Shown: positions 25,684 through 34,991, counted from the first letter of the stretch. The stretch is 64,000 nt of DNA from Thermogemmatispora carboxidivorans (GCF_000702505.1 NZ_JNIM01000001.1:186001-250000); one strand, 5' to 3'. Notes: generated by a model from the letters alone, not told the origin. Translations and numbers: made by a program.

Positions 25684-26696
25684 GAAAGCTCAGAGGGCTG
25701 GCCTTTGCTATTGCTGAGGCCATTGATCAAGAGATGGCTCACAATGAGCGCCTGGTGGTCTTGGGCGAAGATGTCACCTACTGGGGAGCCGTCTTCGGCT
25801 TTACAATGGGACTTTTTCCGAAGTATGGGCGCGAGCGAATTGTGGACACGCCGATTACCGAGCAGACCTTTATGGGGATGGCCGTCGGAGCGGCCTCGGT
25901 TGGCCTTCACCCTGTGGTCTCGCTGATGTTCGTTGATTTCTGCGGGGCTGGCTTCGACCAGATGTTTAACCACATGGCCAAAAACCACTACATGTCGGGG
26001 GGCCAGTTGCCGATGCCTGTGACGGTCATCACCGCCATTGGCGGTGGCTATGGCGATGCCGCCCAGCATTCACAGGTCCTCTATGGCCTCTTTGCCCATC
26101 TGCCCGGCTTCAAGATCGTGGTGCCTGCCACGGCCTACGATGCCAAAGGTCTGACGGCGCGCGCGCTGGCAGACCCGAATCCGGTTATGATCTTCGGGCA
26201 CAAGCTGCTAACGGGACTGCCTTTCTTGCCTTTCGAAGGCGAAGAGGAGGAAGTGCCCACGGAGCGCTACACTGTGGATTTTGGCCAGGCGGCTGTTCGC
26301 CGTCAGGGGCGGGACCTGACCATCGTCGCTGCTGGCCTGATGGTTCCTCGCAGTCTGAAGGCTGCCGAGCGCTTGGCTCAAGAAGGCATCTCAGCGGAGG
26401 TGATTGATCTGCGGACTTTGGTGCCTCTAGACGAGACCACACTGGTCGCCTCGGCTCGTAAGACTGGCCGGGTGCTGATTGTGGACGAGGATTACATGAG
26501 CTACGGGCTGAGCGGCGAGGTAGCCTTCCGCATTCAGGCTGGCGCGCTTGGCTCCCTCAAGGCCCCAATCCAACGGCTGGCAGTGCCCGATGTCCCGATT
26601 CCCTTCTCAGAGCCTTTGGAGAGTGCTGTCATTCCCAGTGTCCAGCGTATCTACGAGGCCGCTCGTAGCCTCGTTGGGGCCCAAGCGCTCGCTTGA
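25680..26696 (+). CDS. 2-oxoacid (pyruvate/acetoin-type) dehydrogenase E1 beta subunit
   Basis: The 338-residue partner of E1 alpha starts inside the stop codon of the alpha gene (ATGA overlap), indicating coupled translation. Typical beta-subunit segments are VLGEDVTYWGAVFGFTMGL, DTPITEQTFMGMAVGAA, QMFNHMAK and the transketolase C-terminal part VIDLRTLVPLDETTL and VDEDYMSYGLSGEVAF. The last of these resembles acetoin-dehydrogenase and branched-chain types as well as pyruvate dehydrogenase. No E2 gene follows within the next 400 bases, and the next gene is unrelated. Confidence 0.92.
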   Translation: MRKLRGLAFAIAEAIDQEMAHNERLVVLGEDVTYWGAVFGFTMGLFPKYGRERIVDTPITEQTFMGMAVGAASVGLHPVVSLMFVDFCGAGFDQMFNHMAKNHYMSGGQLPMPVTVITAIGGGYGDAAQHSQVLYGLFAHLPGFKIVVPATAYDAKGLTARALADPNPVMIFGHKLLTGLPFLPFEGEEEEVPTERYTVDFGQAAVRRQGRDLTIVAAGLMVPRSLKAAERLAQEGISAEVIDLRTLVPLDETTLVASARKTGRVLIVDEDYMSYGLSGEVAFRIQAGALGSLKAPIQRLAVPDVPIPFSEPLESAVIPSVQRIYEAARSLVGAQALA

Positions 26697-27111
26697 ATAA
26701 AGGCCAGAAACACGGCATACGGCATGCACCTCTGACTCTCGCTCAGGAACAGGACGCAGACGGGGCTGATTGGCTGGCTGACTGGTGACCTCAGCCCCGC
26801 CTGCTTTGTCTGCAGGAGAGGGAAGCTTGCACCTCTCAGCTCCCCCTGCTATACTGAGCAAAAGCCGATGGGCAGGTTCCGGCAGCCAGGAGGCTGCCGT
26901 TTCCTGCTAAAGCGTGGCCTGATGTGAGGCTGGCCTGCCTGGCCCGGAGCCCGGCCTTGTCCGGTCTCCTGATCCCAGCTGCGTCCTGCTTGCCTCCTCG
27001 AACGGCAGCAACGGGGCGTCTGATCTGGCGAGCAGATGGCCAAGGCCATGAGCAGGTGGGCTGACAAGGAGTACAGTAGAGCAAGGAACAAGTAAAGAGC
27101 AACGAAACCGT
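26697..27111. other. Intergenic region with a promoter element
   Basis: No gene is supported. Several overlapping frames lie on the minus strand, all cysteine/arginine-rich and without ribosome-binding sites. An extended -10 (TGC TATACT) occurs on the plus strand at 26847-26855. Confidence 0.4.
26847..26855 (+). promoter_or_regulatory. Extended -10 promoter element for the SprT-like gene
   Basis: TGC followed by TATACT is identical to the elements before the Clp N-domain and DUF503 genes. A leader of about 250 bases would precede the SprT-like start. No -35 was identified. Confidence 0.4.
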
Positions 27112-27882
27112 ATGGCTGCGAGACGCAAACCCGGCCTGCCGGCTCTCCCGCCGGTACAGGCCGGCCCTATTCTACATGCCACCCCCCTGGTGGAGCGCTG
27201 GTTTTGGCACTACTGGCAGCGGTTAGGGCTGCCGGAGAGCGAGCTGGCACTATTGGTCCTGACCCAGGATCGTCGCGAGTATCAGCGCTGGACAGGCAAG
27301 CGACTCAACTTCATGGTGCTCGGCTGCTACTGCTACGTGCAGCTGGGCGGGAAGGTCAGTTCTTCGGTGGCTGATCGGGCCAGTCGCAAGCCGGGTCAAC
27401 CGGAGAGTGGGCGAGCCAGTCCAATGCTGCCGCTGCCGGGCTTCAACGAAAGGGCAGTGTCTTGCTCGGCCTCCGCCGTAGGTGGTGAGGTAGCGCGCCA
27501 TCGGCACTGCATTTTCATCGAGCCGGACATGCAGCCGCGCTCTATCGAGGTCACGGTAGCGCATGAGCTGATCCACCTTGCTGACCGGGTTCGGGGTACT
27601 CCGCGGCGCCATCGTCATCACGGCTATGATTCTATTGCCGCCGACGAGGCCGCCATTACCGGCTATGATCTGGAAGAGCTGCGGCGGCTGCTTCACGAAG
27701 AGAGCGCCCGTCGCGAGCAGCTGCGACGGGCACGAGCGCCTTTGCGTTATATCTATGTCTGTCCTAACTGCGGCAAGGAATACCCACGAGCACGCCGCTA
27801 CAGTCGTCCAGTTTCCTGCAGCCTCTGCGACAAAACCTATAACCCACGCTACCGACTCCTGCTGGCCCGTGAGCTGCTCTAA
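27112..27882 (+). CDS. SprT-like zinc metallopeptidase with C-terminal zinc ribbon
   Basis: The 256-residue protein combines an HExxH-type site (H150-E-L-I-H154 in VTVAHELIHLADR, followed by the third ligand region PRRHRHHGYDS) with a zinc ribbon (CPNCGKEYPRARRYSR then CSLCDKTYNPRYRL). That arrangement is typical of SprT/Spartan-like proteases, which cleave DNA-protein cross-links or other substrates. The N-terminal 100 residues are less conserved and contain CYCYVQLGG. The order of motifs agrees with the family, but the size is larger than for bacterial SprT (about 150-165 residues). The substrate is unknown. The start ATG has only a weak AAAGAG upstream. Confidence 0.7.
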   Translation: MAARRKPGLPALPPVQAGPILHATPLVERWFWHYWQRLGLPESELALLVLTQDRREYQRWTGKRLNFMVLGCYCYVQLGGKVSSSVADRASRKPGQPESGRASPMLPLPGFNERAVSCSASAVGGEVARHRHCIFIEPDMQPRSIEVTVAHELIHLADRVRGTPRRHRHHGYDSIAADEAAITGYDLEELRRLLHEESARREQLRRARAPLRYIYVCPNCGKEYPRARRYSRPVSCSLCDKTYNPRYRLLLARELL

Positions 27883-27960
27883 GAAGCACTGAGCGGAGCT
27901 GAGGAGAGGTCTTGTCTGAGCGGGATCAGGTGGACGACAAACGGCAAAGCCGTCGGCAAC

Positions 27961-29040
27961 CTACTTGGCGTAGCTATGCAAGCTCGGCACCAGGAAACTC
28001 ACCCCGTAGTAAGTGAAGAGCGTGGCGGCGAAGCCGATGACCAGCAGCCAGCCGATGCGCTTGCCGCGCCAGCCACGGATACCGCGGGCGTGCAAATAGA
28101 CGGCGTAGATTAACCAGGTGATCAGCGCTGAAGTCTCCTTGGGGTCCCAGCTCCAGAAGTGGCCCCAGGCATAATTTGCCCAGTAGGCTCCCAGAATCAA
28201 ATTGAGGGCCAGCAAGGGGAAGCCAATGATCACGGCCTTGTAGCCCAGCTCATCGGCGGCCTCTGCCGAGGGCAGCCAGGCGATCCGCTGGCCGCTTCCG
28301 CCCTGGAGCAGGATAATCAGACCGGTCCCGAAGGCCACGCTGAAGAGCGCATAGGCAAAGATAGCCATCGAGACATGCAGCGTCAGAATGGGCTGGTCCT
28401 GCAGCGCTGGAATCAACTGGGCCGAGCCAGTGATCAGGTTGTAGGTGGTACCCACATAGATGGCGATGACCAGCGTCACCACCGAGAGCAGACAAACGTA
28501 GAGACCCCAGGCTCGCACACGCTCGTGAAAACGCGCCTCGAAAATCAGATAGCTGAGCAACAGAGCCGCCGTAAAGCTGACGCTGAACTCGAAGAGATTG
28601 CTCCAGGGAGCGTGCCCCGTCACAATCGTACGCAGCACCTGCGAAAGGACCAGGGTGAGGGCCGCGAACCAGCCAACGGTCGTGCCGATGCGCCCAACGG
28701 CGATCAGGCTGCGGTTCAGCGGAATTGGCTTCTCTCCATCGGGCTGCTCGTTGAGAATGACTTCGCTGCGCACCAGGGTGGCAACCCCTCCCTCGCTGCC
28801 GACAGCAGCAGCTGCTGCCGCTCGCTTGCTTCCCTGGGCCAGCTTACCTTTGCTGCGCTGACGTTGCTCCTCGCTGGCGACCTGCCTGGCCAGGCGCGCG
28901 GTGCCGATGGTATACCAGAGATAGGCCGCCGTCATGACGCCGATCATACAGAGGCCAGTAGTAAAAAGATACTTGGACAAGGTCGCCAACCCCTGCAGGG
29001 CCGCGGTGCCGCTACTGGCCGTCACCATGAAAAGCTGCAT
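27961..29040 (-). CDS. Cytochrome c assembly protein, CcsA/ResC family
   Basis: The 359-residue membrane protein with about eight helices belongs to the heme-handling CcsA/CcmC/CcmF superfamily. It delivers heme for attachment to c-type cytochromes on the outer face. The tryptophan-rich signature is WGHFWSWDPKETSALITWL, and histidines that could act as external heme ligands occur in FVFSVSFT-adjacent loops and near LHVSMAIFAYALF. A long charged cytoplasmic insert (about residues 45-105) separates the first helix from the rest. Start at ATG 29040 is chosen because GAGG lies six bases upstream, while the ATG at 29052 lacks an RBS. No ResB partner is seen here. Aerobic or anaerobic c-type cytochrome respiration is implied. 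Confidence 0.88.
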   Translation of the reverse strand: MQLFMVTASSGTAALQGLATLSKYLFTTGLCMIGVMTAAYLWYTIGTARLARQVASEEQRQRSKGKLAQGSKRAAAAAAVGSEGGVATLVRSEVILNEQPDGEKPIPLNRSLIAVGRIGTTVGWFAALTLVLSQVLRTIVTGHAPWSNLFEFSVSFTAALLLSYLIFEARFHERVRAWGLYVCLLSVVTLVIAIYVGTTYNLITGSAQLIPALQDQPILTLHVSMAIFAYALFSVAFGTGLIILLQGGSGQRIAWLPSAEAADELGYKAVIIGFPLLALNLILGAYWANYAWGHFWSWDPKETSALITWLIYAVYLHARGIRGWRGKRIGWLLVIGFAATLFTYYGVSFLVPSLHSYAK

Positions 29041-29322
29041 CACTAACCTCATTGATCATGTCATATCAGGACTGCCAGGCTGATTCTATTCGTCTCGCTT
29101 GTCACTCCTTTCGCGCATCAGAGGCGCGGCAGGAGGAGAGGTCAACGGAAGGTTTGGATCTGGTTATTAGAGATAGTAGCATAGCTGAGGAGGGGCGTCA
29201 AATGAAAGAACATGGCGCTGAGTAAGGGAGCCGTCTCCTGCCAGATGTATCAGCGAACGCAAGGCTGCTTGTTTTGTTGGCAAGGGGGCTGGAGCGGGCA
29301 GGGAGGGCTATCGCTCTGCTTC

Positions 29323-29886
29323 CTATGAAGATGTGCCCACGAGGCGGTAGTCGTGTTGCAGCTCTTGCAGCCAGGCGATGAGGGCGCGCGTCTGATGAAT
29401 GCGGCTACGCAGCACCACGCGATCGAAGAAGGTCAGGTCCTGAGCGGGCGCGAACTGTTCCTGACCCCCCTGCAGCCCTTCGAGGTGGCGCAGGAATTCC
29501 TGACAGGCGGCGATCTGGCGCTCGATCAGAGTCGGCATCTCGACGGGCAGCACGTGCCGGATAAAGTAGAGCTTCAACAAGAACAGGATACGGATATCGC
29601 GCGGGCGCTCGACCGGTTCTGTCAACCAATGCCGAAAGTAGTCTCTGCCGGCAGGGGTCAAATGAAAGACCTTCCGTGGTGGACGCGAGCCTTGCGGCTC
29701 CAGCTGCGCTACAATGTAGTTGAGCCGCTCCAGCTTCTTGAGGAACGCATACATCTGGCTCATTTCCAGGTGGACAATCTGACCCAGGGTACCGCCCTGG
29801 AAATGCTGGAACATCTCGTAGCCATGCATGGGGCGCGCCTCCAGTAGCCCCAGAATGGCATATTCGGCAGGCTCGCTGACGTGCAT
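29323..29886 (-). CDS. PadR-family transcriptional regulator
   Basis: The 187-residue protein has the PadR winged-helix domain: EYAILGLLEARPMHGYEMFQHF and QMYAFLKKLERLNYIVAQLE, followed by FHLTPAGRDYFRHWL. A C-terminal helical dimerisation domain of the Vir-type group follows. PadR proteins usually repress stress or drug-efflux genes. The target here is unknown, since neither neighbour is a typical PadR target. Start at ATG 29886 has GAGAGGAG upstream. Confidence 0.9.
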   Translation of the reverse strand: MHVSEPAEYAILGLLEARPMHGYEMFQHFQGGTLGQIVHLEMSQMYAFLKKLERLNYIVAQLEPQGSRPPRKVFHLTPAGRDYFRHWLTEPVERPRDIRILFLLKLYFIRHVLPVEMPTLIERQIAACQEFLRHLEGLQGGQEQFAPAQDLTFFDRVVLRSRIHQTRALIAWLQELQHDYRLVGTSS

Positions 29887-30073
29887 ACACCGCTCCTCTC
29901 GTGCAACGACCTGGCTCCTGGCTGCGCGGTCTGTCCTCTCATTATAGTCTACTCATAGAGACGCAGCAAGCTATCTCCCTTGTAAAGGAGGACGGCGACG
30001 GCCCAGAGGCAGAGTGCGGTCGAGCCGCTGAGGAGAGGGCCTTTTTCTTCGTCTGGCCTTATTGCTGGTGGCC

Positions 30074-30745
30074 TTATTGCTGGGGGATGCCTGGACGTCT
30101 CTGGCGGCGCCGCCAGTGCTTGCGGCCCAGGCGCCAGGCGAGCCAGCCTATTACGATTCCCGCCAGCAGCAGACCGGCGGCCCAGCCGCTTCCCTTGAGC
30201 AGTCGACTCAGCAGGGCATACTCGCTGGCCAGCCAGTAGCCGAGGCCGCAATAGAGGAGACTCCACAGGCCGGCTGCGAGCAGCTCCCAGAGCAAGAAGC
30301 GTCGATAGCGCATAGCCAGCATTCCCGCGCTAAGAGCGGTCAGCGAGCGCATATGACCGACCAGATGGGAGAAGAGGATGGCCTTCCCGCCGTGACGCTG
30401 GAGCCAGCGGCGGGCCAGGCGCAGGCGGGCAGTCAGTCGCCAGCGTCGATCGAGGTGGGCGGGCAGATGGAGGAGCACGGTCTGAGCGAGCAGCAGGCGC
30501 CCGATCAGATAGTCACAGTGGTAGCCGAGCACGGTGCCCAGCCAGACGCAGAGGAAAACAGCCACAATATCGAGCTGGCCTTGCCGTGCCAGAAAGGCCG
30601 CCAGCAAAGCCAGAGAGCCACCCGGCAGCAGCAGGCCCAGGAGGGCTGTATTCTCGGTGAAGGCTCCTAGCAAAGCCGCAGCATAGCCATACTGCTCATA
30701 GAATTGCTCTAGCCGGGCCAGCACCTTATCGCTGAGATCGTTCAT
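30074..30745 (-). CDS. DedA-family membrane protein
   Basis: The 223-residue protein has about five or six membrane segments and the DedA/SNARE-associated features: ENTALLGLLLPGGSLALLAAF near the N-terminus and the GxxxR segment SHLVGHMRSLTALSAGMLAM. DedA proteins belong to the VTT superfamily of lipid scramblases and transporters, needed for envelope homeostasis. The start at 30745 overlaps the upstream TerC gene by 20 bases. An in-frame ATG at 30772 has no better RBS. The two genes probably form an operon. Confidence 0.85.
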   Translation of the reverse strand: MNDLSDKVLARLEQFYEQYGYAAALLGAFTENTALLGLLLPGGSLALLAAFLARQGQLDIVAVFLCVWLGTVLGYHCDYLIGRLLLAQTVLLHLPAHLDRRWRLTARLRLARRWLQRHGGKAILFSHLVGHMRSLTALSAGMLAMRYRRFLLWELLAAGLWSLLYCGLGYWLASEYALLSRLLKGSGWAAGLLLAGIVIGWLAWRLGRKHWRRRQRRPGIPQQ

Positions 30746-31559
30746 CCGACTTTTTCCACAACAAGGCCTCATTGCGAGCCGGGCCGGTAGCCGATGGTTG
30801 AGATTCTACGGGCGCCGCCGACGGTGCAGAGGAAGAAAGGGAAGGTGGTGGTTGCCGACGGGCGCGCAGACGCAGCGCGATGTCGACGGCCAGCACCAGG
30901 CCCAGACAGAAAGCATAGACCAGATACTCGCTCCACCAAACCTGCTTCAGGAATGGCCCTAAGCGGAGGTCGCCCAAGATCATATGGCCCGCCGTCCAAC
31001 CGAGGACCAGGGCAGCTACATCCAGGAGCCAGGGCAAGCGCCCGATCAGTTCCGCCACCAGGGCGCTCCCGAAGAGCAGAATAAGCAAGCTGAGCAGAAT
31101 GCCTGCAGCCAGCAAGAGCAAATTGCCGTGAGCCAAGGCGCCAACGGCGATCACATTATCCAGGCTCATCGTGGCGTCGGCGATAATGATGGTCAGCAGG
31201 GCCTGCCAGAGCGAGGGGGCGCCCTTCCCGGATCTTACGCCAGCCTGGGGGGCGCCATCAGCGCCAGCAGGCTGGGCGCTCTCGGGATGATTGATGCGCT
31301 CCATCAGCAGATGAATCGCGATGTAGAGGAGCACCGCCCCTCCTAATGCCTGCAACAGCGGAAATGTCAGCAGCAGCGTTGCCACGATCGCAAAGAGGAT
31401 GCGCAAGACCACTGCGCCACCGCCTCCAACCAGAATAGCCAGCCAGCGCTCTCGTCGCGGTAATCGGGCTGCAGCCGCGCCAATAACCAGGGCATTATCG
31501 CCGCTGAGCACCAGATCAATCAGAACAATGCCGCCAATAGCCCCAAGTAGTTCCAGCAC
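30726..31559 (-). CDS. TerC-family integral membrane protein
   Basis: The 277-residue protein shows two copies of the TerC signature with conserved acidic residues in membrane helices: DLVLSGDNALVIGAAA near the N-terminus and DATMSLDNVIAVGALA in the second half. This is the YjbE/YkoY type linked to manganese export or metalation of exoproteins. Seven or so helices are visible. The start is GTG at 31559 preceded by a purine-rich stretch. The last 40 residues are a hydrophilic tail (PPPSLSSSAPSAAPVE) not typical of the family. DedA follows with overlap. I looked for a manganese riboswitch upstream and could not confirm one. Confidence 0.9.
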   Translation of the reverse strand: MLELLGAIGGIVLIDLVLSGDNALVIGAAAARLPRRERWLAILVGGGGAVVLRILFAIVATLLLTFPLLQALGGAVLLYIAIHLLMERINHPESAQPAGADGAPQAGVRSGKGAPSLWQALLTIIIADATMSLDNVIAVGALAHGNLLLLAAGILLSLLILLFGSALVAELIGRLPWLLDVAALVLGWTAGHMILGDLRLGPFLKQVWWSEYLVYAFCLGLVLAVDIALRLRARRQPPPSLSSSAPSAAPVESQPSATGPARNEALLWKKSDERSQR

Positions 31560-31998
31560 CGTTTCTCTCTTTCCTCTCCTCCTGGCTAATATCGTCCATC
31601 GCTAGCTTCCGCGCCTGAACTGAGCCGCTCCCTTCCTGTTCTATTGCGGCCATCTAAGAGGGGGCCGGCTCAACCAGAGTGGTTGCCACGGAGAAGCTTC
31701 TAGTGGAAGTACGGTGGATGGGCGCCACAGGTTGTCAGCAATCCTACTGACAGCGGCGCTAAGGCACATGTTACCTGAAAGTGGTGATCCTCTTCCCTTG
31801 TAATCGATGGTCTCAACTGGCATTTTTAGCCGGTCTATGGTATGCTCTCTAGTGCTAAGACAAGTACAGGTAGATGTCTGTCAACTCATCGCTGCAGCAA
31901 AGCATGCAGTTACTCCTTGCATCCGGGCGCAGTGCTGTGCTACAATAACCGCATCTTTGCATTGTAAGACGAGAACAAAAGTTCTAAGGGGCCTGTGC
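31560..31998. other. Divergent intergenic region between TerC and glucosaminidase-like genes
   Basis: The 439-base region carries the promoter at 31917-31946 for the plus-strand gene. A second possible -10 (TGG TATGCT, ending 31844) lies upstream. No gene is supported. Confidence 0.45.
31917..31946 (+). promoter_or_regulatory. Promoter of the membrane-anchored glucosaminidase-like gene
   Basis: TTGCAT (31917-31922) and TACAAT (31941-31946) are 18 bases apart, and TGC directly precedes the -10. Transcription would begin near 31953, giving a 46-base leader. Confidence 0.55.
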
Positions 31999-32913
31999 AT
32001 GGCTAACGGGAGCAGCTACGGACGCAACAGCCGATCAGAGGATCAGCCGGTCTTATTTGTTCCTCCGCGACGCAGGGCGACGCGCATCCTGCCTGCGGAG
32101 GGAGGAGGAGTGACGGAGCCGCCGCGTCTGCGAGGGCGGGCCTCTTCGTCGATACCCGTGACCACCATTGAATTGCCGGAGAATCGTCCCCCCGCGGGGC
32201 GATTCCTCGGGGTGCAAAGGCACTGGCTGGGGCCATTTTTGCTCTGCCTGGGGACCGTTGTTCTCGGTCTCCTGGTCATGCTGAGCGCCGCCATTTATGA
32301 GCGGGGCGCGCATCTCGACCTCGTAACGGTGCCTGGCCAGGTCTACCCGGTGCAGATTGGCGGCTCTTTCGACGCCTTCAACACCTGGGAAACCAGCACT
32401 GGCCCATTGCCACCCAAACAAAGTATCCCCTCCCATCCCGGTCCCTACTCGGTCCTGGGGAAGCCAACCATCACCGCCGATTTCATTAATAAGGTCCTTG
32501 CTGCTTATCACTCGCCGGCAGCTGGCAAAGGGCAGGCGCTCTATAACTATGGCGTACAGTATGGCATTGATCCCGTCTACGCGCTCGCCTTCTTTATGCA
32601 TGAAAGTACCTTTGGCACCCAGGGAGTGGCGCGTGAAACGAAGTCGCTTGGCAACCTTCGTTGTATTCCCACTCGCCCCTGTACCAGTCCTGACGGGCAT
32701 GGCTTCGCTATTATGTACAGTTGGGAAGATGGCTTCCTCCAGTGGTACAAGCTGATCCGCAATCTCTATGTGGCCCAGTGGGGATTAGTGACCATCGAGC
32801 AGATCATTCCAAAGTATGCACCCGCAGCCGATCACAACGATGAGAAGGCCTATATTCAAGCAGTTGAGCATGCCGTCGATACCTGGCGTGCTGGCAGCAT
32901 CTATGTGACCTGA
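31999..32913 (+). CDS. Membrane-anchored glucosaminidase/lysozyme-like protein
   Basis: The 304-residue protein has a cytoplasmic N-terminus of about 75 residues, one transmembrane helix (about 76-98), a linker, and an extracytoplasmic domain with lysozyme-fold features: DFINKVLAAYHSPAAGKGQA, YNYGVQYGIDPVYALAFFMH and the likely catalytic glutamate E202 in HESTFGTQG. The pattern fits the GH73-like glucosaminidase domain, which cleaves peptidoglycan. ATG 31999 has AAGGGG upstream. An in-frame extension to 31807 crosses the promoter, so it is rejected. The gene converges on murJ, another peptidoglycan gene. Confidence 0.75.
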   Translation: MANGSSYGRNSRSEDQPVLFVPPRRRATRILPAEGGGVTEPPRLRGRASSSIPVTTIELPENRPPAGRFLGVQRHWLGPFLLCLGTVVLGLLVMLSAAIYERGAHLDLVTVPGQVYPVQIGGSFDAFNTWETSTGPLPPKQSIPSHPGPYSVLGKPTITADFINKVLAAYHSPAAGKGQALYNYGVQYGIDPVYALAFFMHESTFGTQGVARETKSLGNLRCIPTRPCTSPDGHGFAIMYSWEDGFLQWYKLIRNLYVAQWGLVTIEQIIPKYAPAADHNDEKAYIQAVEHAVDTWRAGSIYVT

Positions 32914-33010
32914 AGAGTAGCCACCTGGCTGGCTCAGCTGCTTCCCTCTCAGACCTGCCCTATGGGTGCGGCCTGGGAAATCTTCTCGACCTGCCCTTTC
33001 CCTTGCCCTG

Positions 33011-33036
33011 GCTGAGCAGGATGAGTCGTGCTCAGC
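33011..33036. terminator. 8-bp hairpin in the convergent gap before murJ
   Basis: GCTGAGCA (33011-33018) and TGCTCAGC (33029-33036) pair perfectly with a 10-base loop. No T-run follows on either strand. A second hairpin with a T-rich tail lies directly downstream. Confidence 0.4.
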
Positions 33037-33038
33037 CT

Positions 33039-33060
33039 GCTTCCGGGGGGAAGCTTATTT
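33039..33060 (+). terminator. Intrinsic terminator after the glucosaminidase-like gene
   Basis: GCTTCC (33039-33044), loop GGGG, GGAAGC (33049-33054), then TTATTT. The T-rich tail overlaps the stop codon of the opposite-strand murJ gene (complement of 33055-33057). Confidence 0.6.
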
Positions 33061-34836
33061 CCTCCCCAGCTTGGCCATCACTGCGCGCGTCAGCAAATGG
33101 ATCTCCTCCACCCGCAGCATGAGAATGCAGGCCAGGTAGACAGCGGCGGCCACTCCCCCAGCTATCACAACTGTCAGCAAAGCGCCCAGGGTCGTCGCTT
33201 CGGAGAAGAAAGGCAACTGTCCCAGACCTGCTTGAAGCAGCCAGGCGATAAAGCCCATGATGGCGGCGGCCAGCAGGATCTTGCCCAACGCTGGCAGAGT
33301 TGTGCGCAGGCGTAAAGAGCCGTGTTGTACTCGCCAGATCAGGAGCAGGATCAGGGCGTGTGAGGAGTTTTGGACGGTATTGGCAAGGGCCAGGGCCGGC
33401 ATGCCGATGGTGCTGTAGCCTGGCAGGGCCACGGCCAGATAGCCCAGGATCGTGATGAAGCCCACAGCCACCGGCACAATGGTATTTTTGCGCGCAAAGA
33501 AGGCGGCCATCAGAAGCTGGTCGACGGCCACGAAGGGCAGCTGGTAGGCATAGTTTTGCAGAGCTGTGGCTGCCAGGATCGTATCGTGCTGGGTATAGCG
33601 ACCGTGGCGATAGATCAGGTCGCAGATCGGCTGGCGCAGAATGATCAATCCCAGGGCTGCCGGAATCATCACCAGCAATCCCAGGCGGATACCTGCCATC
33701 AGGGTCTCTTTAAACTGTTCCTCCTCGCCAGCGTTGGCCTGAACCGAGAGCAGCGGCAGAATTGAGAAAGCCAGGGCCGAGGCCACCAGCCCGATGGGGA
33801 ACTGCAGCAGGCGGGTGGCGTTCTGCAAGGCGGTAACGTTGGCCGCACCGTCGCCGGGAGTCAGCGAGGCCAGATGCAGGTCAAAATTGGCAAGCAGTAC
33901 GTTGAGGACGAAATAGCTGACAGCCACGGGGGCGTAGAGCTTGAGGATGCGCGGGATACCGGGATGGCGCAGCTGAAAGGTGAAGAGGTAGCCCAACTTC
34001 TGCCGCCGTATTCCTGGTAGGAGCAGGAGAATCTCGCCGACGGCCCCCAGTAACACGCCGCAGGCAATCCCGTACTGGCCAAAGTGCTGCTCGCCTATGA
34101 GCGCCCCAACAATGACGCCGATGATGATGCCGATGTGAAAGGCGGCGGTCGCAAAAGCTGGCCAGCCAAATTCTCGAAGAGTGTAGAGGGCTGCCAGTAG
34201 GACTGAGAAAGGTCCCAGGCCAACCAGCGAGAAAAAGATGATCTGCGAGTAATGCAGCGTCAGGGTTTTCTCGGCCCCCGTGTAGCCCTGGGCGATGAAA
34301 TTCACAAAGAACGGGGCAAGGAGAGCGTAGCCTGTGGCTATCAGGAGCATGAGGAGCGTGACGACATTCACCAGGGTGAAAACCAGCTGGCGAAATTCCT
34401 GGCGTTTCTCGGGCGCGACGTAGTCGCTGAAGGTAGGGATCAGGGCCTTATCGACCGAGCCGTTAATGACGAAATCATAGAAGGTTTGCATGGAGACGCT
34501 GGCGGCCAGGAACGGCCCGGCGACGCTCTTACCGAGGGCCGCGATGACGATCTGGCGCACCATGCCCATGATGCTGCTGCCCAGATTACCGAGCATGACC
34601 AGCGAGGCCCCTCGTGCAACCTGGCCGTGGGGGCTGGAAGGGGCCGTCGGCGTAACGGCGGCAGCCGACGCTGTCTCTCCCTGCTCCTCTACCTCGACTG
34701 GCAGAGGTAGCTCGCCTTCCGCCGCGGGCGCCCCGGCGGTGATCAGCGGCAGCGGACCAGAGAGATGCCCCTGCGCTGGTGATCCCTCCGCCGCTGGATC
34801 TGTCTGCGTTGGATGTTGTGCTTCGTAGTCTGCCAT
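33055..34836 (-). CDS. murJ: MurJ/MviN-type lipid II flippase
   Basis: The 593-residue membrane protein has about 14 helices of the MOP exporter superfamily. It starts with a hydrophilic, Glu/Pro/Ala-rich extension of about 75 residues that is longer than in most MurJ proteins. The core then begins at ARGASLVMLGNLGSSIMGMVRQIVIAALG, with FYDFVINGSVDKALIPTFSDYV and RLLQFPIGLVASALAFSILPLLS as family-typical segments. MurJ translocates undecaprenyl-linked peptidoglycan precursor. A Wzx-like role for another lipid-linked glycan is possible, because heptose and TagA-type genes lie upstream on the same strand. The RBS is weak (AGGATCG). Confidence 0.88.
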   Translation of the reverse strand: MADYEAQHPTQTDPAAEGSPAQGHLSGPLPLITAGAPAAEGELPLPVEVEEQGETASAAAVTPTAPSSPHGQVARGASLVMLGNLGSSIMGMVRQIVIAALGKSVAGPFLAASVSMQTFYDFVINGSVDKALIPTFSDYVAPEKRQEFRQLVFTLVNVVTLLMLLIATGYALLAPFFVNFIAQGYTGAEKTLTLHYSQIIFFSLVGLGPFSVLLAALYTLREFGWPAFATAAFHIGIIIGVIVGALIGEQHFGQYGIACGVLLGAVGEILLLLPGIRRQKLGYLFTFQLRHPGIPRILKLYAPVAVSYFVLNVLLANFDLHLASLTPGDGAANVTALQNATRLLQFPIGLVASALAFSILPLLSVQANAGEEEQFKETLMAGIRLGLLVMIPAALGLIILRQPICDLIYRHGRYTQHDTILAATALQNYAYQLPFVAVDQLLMAAFFARKNTIVPVAVGFITILGYLAVALPGYSTIGMPALALANTVQNSSHALILLLIWRVQHGSLRLRTTLPALGKILLAAAIMGFIAWLLQAGLGQLPFFSEATTLGALLTVVIAGGVAAAVYLACILMLRVEEIHLLTRAVMAKLGRK

Positions 34837-34970
34837 AGGCTGGATCGATCCTATTTCCGTGCGATATGAAGCCTGCCTGGCCTGGCAGCCGGCGGGCCGT
34901 CATGCGCCTCCAAGACAACTGGTCGGCGCGAGTGGTGAGCGACAATGTGGACGGAACGCCCCTGTTCTGA

Positions 34971-34991
34971 GTGCTTCCGCTGGGGAAGCAC
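34971..34991. repeat. 8-bp hairpin between rfaE2 and murJ
   Basis: GTGCTTCC (34971-34978) and GGAAGCAC (34984-34991) pair with a 5-base loop. It lies downstream of the rfaE2 stop. No T-run is present, so its role is open. Confidence 0.4.

Noticed and set aside
31560..31820. Possible yybP-ykoY (manganese) riboswitch in the TerC leader
   Set aside because: TerC genes are often preceded by this riboswitch, but the conserved GGGGAGUA-type core could not be found. A covariance-model search would be decisive.
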